The notes under the pieces were generated by a model. It was not told the origin of the DNA and ran no database searches. It saw only the letters and a program-made list of their open reading frames with translations. A stretch of DNA of 43,103 nt from Duganella sp. Leaf126 (lineage in GTDB: Bacteria > Pseudomonadota > Gammaproteobacteria > Burkholderiales > Burkholderiaceae_D), in NCBI RefSeq assembly GCF_001423125.1, contig NZ_LMNW01000031.1, positions 772,310 through 815,412 on the forward strand. The letters run 5' to 3'. Position numbers and translations under genes: made by a program. This document shows, in pieces, positions 38,657 to 43,103 of the stretch; within the stretch, counting starts at the first letter, position 1, and each line of letters begins with the position of its first letter.

Positions 38657-38998
38657 ATGTTAATCACATTCAAAACCCGTTACAGCCCCGAAGTGTTGAT
38701 GTACCAAGAGCATGCCCAGCGCATCCTCGACCTGCTGCACAAGAATCCGACCCGTGGCGTGATCACGGCCACCGAAGCGGCGCAGGCATTGACGGTGCTG
38801 GAAGAGGAAGTCGCCGAGAGCAAGCTGCATCCGGAGACCGATATCGAATACGATGTGCACGCCCACGAGCGCGAAGAGGGCGAGACGGTCGAACACGCGC
38901 TGGCCCAGCGCGTCGGCTTCGCCGCGCGCGCCTATCCGCTGGTCGAGATGCTGCGCCTGGCCAAGCAGGAAAACCAGCCCATCGTCTGGGGCGTCTAG
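38657..38998 (+). CDS. DUF1840 domain protein
   Basis: This is a 113-residue cytosolic protein of the betaproteobacterial DUF1840 family, function unknown. It begins MLITFKTRYSPEVLMYQEHAQRILDLLHK, has a central acidic stretch (EEEVAESKLHPETDIEYD), and ends RAYPLVEMLRLAKQENQPIVWGV, all conserved in this family. AAGAGG lies upstream of the ATG. It overlaps the convergent sensor kinase gene by 4 bp. Confidence 0.9.
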   Translation: MLITFKTRYSPEVLMYQEHAQRILDLLHKNPTRGVITATEAAQALTVLEEEVAESKLHPETDIEYDVHAHEREEGETVEHALAQRVGFAARAYPLVEMLRLAKQENQPIVWGV

Positions 38999-41900
38999 TC
39001 GCCGTTCAGCGCGGCCTGCAGCGGCAGCTCCATGGTAAAGCGCGTCCCCACGCCGACCGTGCTGTCGACGCGGATCGCGCCGCCCAGCAGCGAGCTGACG
39101 ATGTTGTAGGTGATGCTCAGCCCCAGGCCATTGCCGCCCTGCCCCAGCTTGGTGGTGAAAAACGGATCGAAGATCCGCGCCTGGTGCTCGGGCGTAATGC
39201 CGCAACCGTCGTCCTCGAACACCACGCGCACGCTGTCCGTCCCGGCCCGTACTGCCGATAAACGCATCATGCCGCCCTCGCGGCCATCGAAGGCGTGCAG
39301 CAGGGCGTTGTTGATCAGATTGATGATCACCTGGCCGTAAGGACCGGGGAAGCTGTCCATCGTGATATCGTCGGGCATCTCCAGCGTCATGCGGTGACCG
39401 GCCTTGCGGATCTGGTTCTTCATGGTGGTGACGATTTCGGCGCTGGCCTGGTGCAGGTTGAACTGCCGGCGCTTGGCGCTGGCCTGGTCCACCGCCACCT
39501 GTTTAAAACTGTTCACCAGTTCGGCCGCGTTGTGCAGGCTGCGCATCAGCAGCATGGACGCCTCGCGCGCCGCTTCGATAAAGTGGCTCAGGTCGGACCG
39601 GCGCAAGCCATTGCCCGCGTGGCGTACTTCGATATCGCCGGTCTTCGCTTCGAGCGTGCTGGCGATGACCAGGCTGTTCCCGATCGGTGTATTGAGTTCA
39701 TGGGCGACACCGGCCACCAGCGATCCGAGTGCGGCCAGCTTTTCACGCTCGACCAGTTGCTGCTGCGCGTCCTGCAGCTGGCGATACGAATCGGCGTTGG
39801 CAAACGCCACCCCCACATATGAAGCGAGCGTGGTCAGCATGTCGAGATCGATGCGGCGGTAGGCATTGGTGCGGTAGCTGTGGACCGTGATCACGCCGCG
39901 GACCTGCCCCGACACGGTAATCGGCACATAGATCAGCGAGCGCGGTTCGCTCGGCAGCGAGCCGTCTTCCATGGTGCCCATGTGCTCCGCATCGGTCACC
40001 AGCGCCAGGTCGGCGATGTAGCGCGGATAGTCGTGTTCGAGGTCGTTGATGAACACTTCTTGGGCGTGGCTGATGCACCATACCGCCAGCTGGTTGGGCG
40101 CGAGCATGCTGCGCGTGTACGGCGTGTAGCGCTTGCCCTTCTCCATGGCGAACGGGTATTCGATCAGCGATAGCTCGGGACGATAAATACCGATGCCGAA
40201 CACGCTGGCGTCCATCAACGCATGTACCTGCTGGTACAGCATCGCCATGATCGCTTCGCTATCGAGGTTGGCGGTCAGGCGCCGGCCAATATCGGACAGC
40301 TGCGAGATATTGCGGTGCGCCAGTTCCACGCTGTCTTTTTGCCGCTCCACTTCACGCTTCTCGCGCTCGACCGATTCCTTTTGCTGTACCAGCTCGCGGG
40401 TGCGGCTGACCACCTCATTTTCCAGCACCTGCTTTTGCCGCATCAGGCGCCGGATGCGCAGCCGGAACAGCAGGTAAGCGAAGCCCAGCACCAGCGCCAG
40501 CACCAGCAGCCGGAACCACCACTGCTTCCAGAACGGCGGTGTGATGATCACTTCCAGCGCCACCGGGTCGCCGCTCCAGACGCCGTCCATATTGGCGGCG
40601 CGCACCCGGAACACGTAGCGGCCGGGATCGAGGTTGGTGTACGTGGCCAGGCGCCGGCTGCTGTCGGTAAGCACCCACTGCGGGTCGAAGCCCTCGAGCT
40701 GGTAGGCGTAGCGGTTGCGCTGCGGGTCGGCGAAGTGCAGTCCCGCGAACTCGATCGAAAACATGGCGTCGTGCGGGCCGAGGGTGACCTTGCTGGCCTG
40801 GTCCAGCGGTCCTTTGGGCAGCACATCTTCGCGCCGCACGGCGGTCAGGATCGACTGGTTGAAAATCGAGAAGTCGGTGATCGCCACCTGCGGCGCGATC
40901 GGATTGTCATGGATGCGCGACGGGTAAAAAGCGGTAAGGCCGGATACACCGCCGAAGTACATCGCGCCATCGCGCGCGCGGTAGCCGGAGCCGAGGAAGT
41001 ACGACCCGTCGAGCAGGCCATCCTTGGCCGTGTACTGCTTGAACGCGCCGGTGGCCGGATCGAACATGTCGATGCCGCCGGTGCTGCTGATCCACAGCCG
41101 GCCCTTGGCGTCTTCCAGGATGGCGCCGACCGGATCGGACGCCTGGCCTTCGCGCGCGGCGTAGTAACGGAACTTCAGCCGGCCATCGGCGCCGGTGACG
41201 GCCTTGCACAATCCGGCGCCGGTGCCCACCCACAGTCCACCGCTGGCGTCTTCGTGCAGGTACTGCACGCGCCGGTGGCACAAGCTGTCGGGCTGCCCCG
41301 GCTGGTGGCGGTAATGACTGAATTTTCCACTCTGGCGGTCGAAGCGTTCGAGCCCGTTTTCGGTCCCGATCCAGAGCACACCGGCGCGGTCTTCCAGCAT
41401 CGCCTTGATGCGCCCGTCGATGGCGTCCGGCTGGTCTGCAGCGTAGCGGTAGGTGGTAACGGCCAGCGTTGCGGGATCGATGCGGTGCAGGCCGGCGCGG
41501 CTGCCGACCCAGATCACGCCGCCGCGATCGACCAGTATCCGCTGCACCGACTTCGAGGCCGGGTCGGCATCGAGCTTGAACCGCGTGTAACGTCCGCTGA
41601 CCGGATCACGCCATGCCACGCCGTCCGCGCTGCCCACCCACAGGCGGTCCTGCCGGTCGGTGGCCAGGGTCAGCAGCTGGTTGCTCGGTACACTTGCGGT
41701 GTCATGGACGTCGGTGCGCCATATCTCGCTGGTGCCGCGCTTCGGATCGAGCCGGGTCAGACCGTCGGCGGTGGCGAGCCACAGCTTGTCGCCGCCGGCG
41801 CCGGCGATCGCGCGCACCTGGTTGTTGCTGATCTTGCTGAGTACGCCGTTGTTCTGGGTGTAGCGCTCGAAACCTCCGTTCAGCAGGTCGACCCGGTTCA

Positions 41901-42909
41901 GGCCGCTATACCAGTGACCGATCCATAACGTGCCGGTACGGTCCTGGTACAGCGCGTTGACGCGGTTGTCGGCAATGCTGTTCTTGTCGAGAATGTTGGC
42001 GCTGTACAGATGATAGCGACCGTCGTCCCCCTGCTCGGGATCGCGGCGCAGCAGACCGCCGTCCCACAAGGCCAGCCACTGGCTGCCCTGGCTGTCGTGC
42101 AGCATGGCGACTACCCTGCGCGTCGCCAGCGCCTCGCGGTCGCCGAGCGGCAGCCGCTCCGGGTGTTCACCGTTCATGCGCCAGGTTTGCAGGCCCAGCG
42201 CGCCGGCGGCCCAGATCCTGCCATCCGGCCCCAGGTCCAGCACGCCGATATTGTCCGCCGGCGCAGCTGCTGCTTGCGGGGTCAGGCGGCGAAACCTCGT
42301 GCTGCCGGCTGGCAGCACAGCGAGGCCGCCGGCAGTGCCCACCCATAAGTTGCCACGCGGGTCGCGCAGCACGGTGTTGACGCGGTCATCGGGCAGCGTC
42401 TCGGCATCGCCAGCCACGTGGCGCAGCGTACGCATGGCGCCGGTAGCGATATCGAGGTGCTGCAAACCGGTGCTGGTCGTCAGCCACAGGCCATTGCTGC
42501 CATCGCCTGTGATGTCGGTAATCGACAGGTTGGGCGACATCGATGGTTGATGAATGAAATGCCCGCTGGCGCGCTCGTAGCGATCGAGGCCGCCCTTGGT
42601 GCCGATCCACAACTGGCCGTGCGCGTCCTCGTACAGGGCCTGCACATAGTTATCGACCAGACTTGCAGGGTTGGACGGATTGTTCTTGAAGGAAGTGATG
42701 CGGTAACCGTCGTAACGGTTCAAGCCGGCCTGGGTGGCGATCCACAGGTAACCGTAGCGGTCTTGCAGCACCCGGGTCACCGATTCTTGCGACAGACCGT
42801 CAGCCACGCCCAGATGGTCGAAACGCAGGCTGAGCGGCGCAGCCATTGCACTTGCCGCCAGCATCAGCCAGGCAAGCAGGATCGTGATAAGGCGCGCGCA
42901 ATTTAACAT
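38995..42909 (-). CDS. Beta-propeller sensor histidine kinase (Reg_prop, GAF, HisKA, HATPase)
   Basis: This is a 1304-residue membrane sensor. A signal peptide (about 1-23) leads to roughly 13 two-component-regulator propeller repeats (each like DRYGYLWIATQAGLNRYD), consistent with two periplasmic propellers. A Y_Y_Y domain (YAYQLEGFDPQWV) and one membrane span (about 799-815) follow. In the cytoplasm are a coiled coil (822-866), a GAF domain (about 867-1045), and a kinase with H-box GVAHELNTPIGN (His1070), N-box NLINNALLHAFDG and G-boxes EDDGCGITP and GLGLSITYNIV. No receiver or DNA-binding domain is attached, so it needs a separate response regulator, not in this window. It lies just downstream of an rRNA operon terminator on the same strand. 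Confidence 0.95.
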   Translation of the reverse strand: MLNCARLITILLAWLMLAASAMAAPLSLRFDHLGVADGLSQESVTRVLQDRYGYLWIATQAGLNRYDGYRITSFKNNPSNPASLVDNYVQALYEDAHGQLWIGTKGGLDRYERASGHFIHQPSMSPNLSITDITGDGSNGLWLTTSTGLQHLDIATGAMRTLRHVAGDAETLPDDRVNTVLRDPRGNLWVGTAGGLAVLPAGSTRFRRLTPQAAAAPADNIGVLDLGPDGRIWAAGALGLQTWRMNGEHPERLPLGDREALATRRVVAMLHDSQGSQWLALWDGGLLRRDPEQGDDGRYHLYSANILDKNSIADNRVNALYQDRTGTLWIGHWYSGLNRVDLLNGGFERYTQNNGVLSKISNNQVRAIAGAGGDKLWLATADGLTRLDPKRGTSEIWRTDVHDTASVPSNQLLTLATDRQDRLWVGSADGVAWRDPVSGRYTRFKLDADPASKSVQRILVDRGGVIWVGSRAGLHRIDPATLAVTTYRYAADQPDAIDGRIKAMLEDRAGVLWIGTENGLERFDRQSGKFSHYRHQPGQPDSLCHRRVQYLHEDASGGLWVGTGAGLCKAVTGADGRLKFRYYAAREGQASDPVGAILEDAKGRLWISSTGGIDMFDPATGAFKQYTAKDGLLDGSYFLGSGYRARDGAMYFGGVSGLTAFYPSRIHDNPIAPQVAITDFSIFNQSILTAVRREDVLPKGPLDQASKVTLGPHDAMFSIEFAGLHFADPQRNRYAYQLEGFDPQWVLTDSSRRLATYTNLDPGRYVFRVRAANMDGVWSGDPVALEVIITPPFWKQWWFRLLVLALVLGFAYLLFRLRIRRLMRQKQVLENEVVSRTRELVQQKESVEREKREVERQKDSVELAHRNISQLSDIGRRLTANLDSEAIMAMLYQQVHALMDASVFGIGIYRPELSLIEYPFAMEKGKRYTPYTRSMLAPNQLAVWCISHAQEVFINDLEHDYPRYIADLALVTDAEHMGTMEDGSLPSEPRSLIYVPITVSGQVRGVITVHSYRTNAYRRIDLDMLTTLASYVGVAFANADSYRQLQDAQQQLVEREKLAALGSLVAGVAHELNTPIGNSLVIASTLEAKTGDIEVRHAGNGLRRSDLSHFIEAAREASMLLMRSLHNAAELVNSFKQVAVDQASAKRRQFNLHQASAEIVTTMKNQIRKAGHRMTLEMPDDITMDSFPGPYGQVIINLINNALLHAFDGREGGMMRLSAVRAGTDSVRVVFEDDGCGITPEHQARIFDPFFTTKLGQGGNGLGLSITYNIVSSLLGGAIRVDSTVGVGTRFTMELPLQAALNGD

Positions 42910-42965
42910 CTTTTCGTCCCAATATTAAATTTATTGTAATACAGAAATATCGGGAGAAATAGAAA

Positions 42966-42997
42966 AAGCCCCACCGGCGTTGTTTGCTGGTGGGGCT
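42966..42997 (-). terminator. rRNA operon terminator
   Basis: On the minus strand AGCCCCACC pairs with GGTGGGGCT across a loop of about 13 bases (42966-42997), followed by TTTTTC. It lies 15 bp after the 5S gene and before the sensor kinase gene, so it ends the rRNA transcript. Confidence 0.9.
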
Positions 42998-43011
42998 ACT
43001 CTAGAATAACT

Positions 43012-43103
43012 AGCCTGACGATAACCTACTTTCACACTGGTTGCAGCACTATCATCGGCGCAAAGTCGTTTCACGGTCCTGTTCGGGATGGGAAGGGGTG
43101 GGA
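43012..43103 (-). rRNA. rrf: 5S ribosomal RNA, partial (3' portion)
   Basis: Read on the minus strand this is the 3' part of 5S rRNA: TCCCATCCCGAACAGGACCG, then AAACGACTTTGCGCCGATGA, and the 3' end GTAGGTTATCGTCAGGC. These are conserved betaproteobacterial 5S segments. The 5' end and the rest of the rRNA operon lie beyond the right edge of the window. Confidence 0.97.

Overview
This window looks like the chromosome of a high-GC betaproteobacterium, most likely Oxalobacteraceae (Massilia/Duganella/Janthinobacterium type). Signs of this are the partial 5S rRNA at the right edge, the linked metX-metW pair, an incomplete EIIA-HPr-EI phosphotransferase set, the proteobacterial-type gshA next to gshB, a DUF1840 gene and many Ala/Pro-rich periplasmic tails. 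I see no phage, plasmid, integrase, transposase, CRISPR or tRNA signal. This is ordinary core chromosome with a few lineage-specific features. The genus assignment is inference.

Layout. 1-10002 (minus): a complete rod-shape operon, mreB-mreC-mreD-mrdA(A)-rodA-mrdA(B)-rlpA, in which the PBP2 gene is duplicated on either side of rodA. 10276-13649 (plus): gatC-gatA-gatB, the tRNA-dependent amidotransferase. 13749-15729: a small DUF4279-like gene, pyrE (minus) and the exonuclease III gene (plus). 15733-20578 (minus): tightly packed metX-metW-ampG-M48 protease-pseudouridine synthase. 20655-23193 (minus): EIIA-HPr-EI. 23265-25683 (minus): gshA then gshB, separated by an inverted pair of REP-like palindromes. 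25857-28505 (minus): torF-like porin, glnK, amtB, preceded by a near-consensus sigma-54 promoter and a perfect NtrC-type palindrome and ended by a strong terminator.

28797-38998 is a mosaic of short units on both strands: ubiK, an M61-like protease, yifB/comM, a DUF6624 protein, a DUF5916 outer-membrane protein, an M1 peptidase lipoprotein with a small lipoprotein, and DUF1840. 38995-42909 (minus) encodes a 1304-residue beta-propeller sensor histidine kinase. It lies just downstream of the terminator of an rRNA operon, whose 5S gene enters at the right edge.

Functional themes. Much of the left half concerns the cell wall: the elongasome (MreBCD, RodA, two PBP2s), the septal lytic transglycosylase RlpA, and AmpG muropeptide import. 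The middle covers sulfur amino acid and glutathione synthesis and nitrogen control. The observations most worth following are the duplicated PBP2 whose second copy has changed active-site motifs, the readable NtrC/sigma-54 control region that places a porin ahead of the PII-ammonium transporter pair, and the REP-like palindromes.
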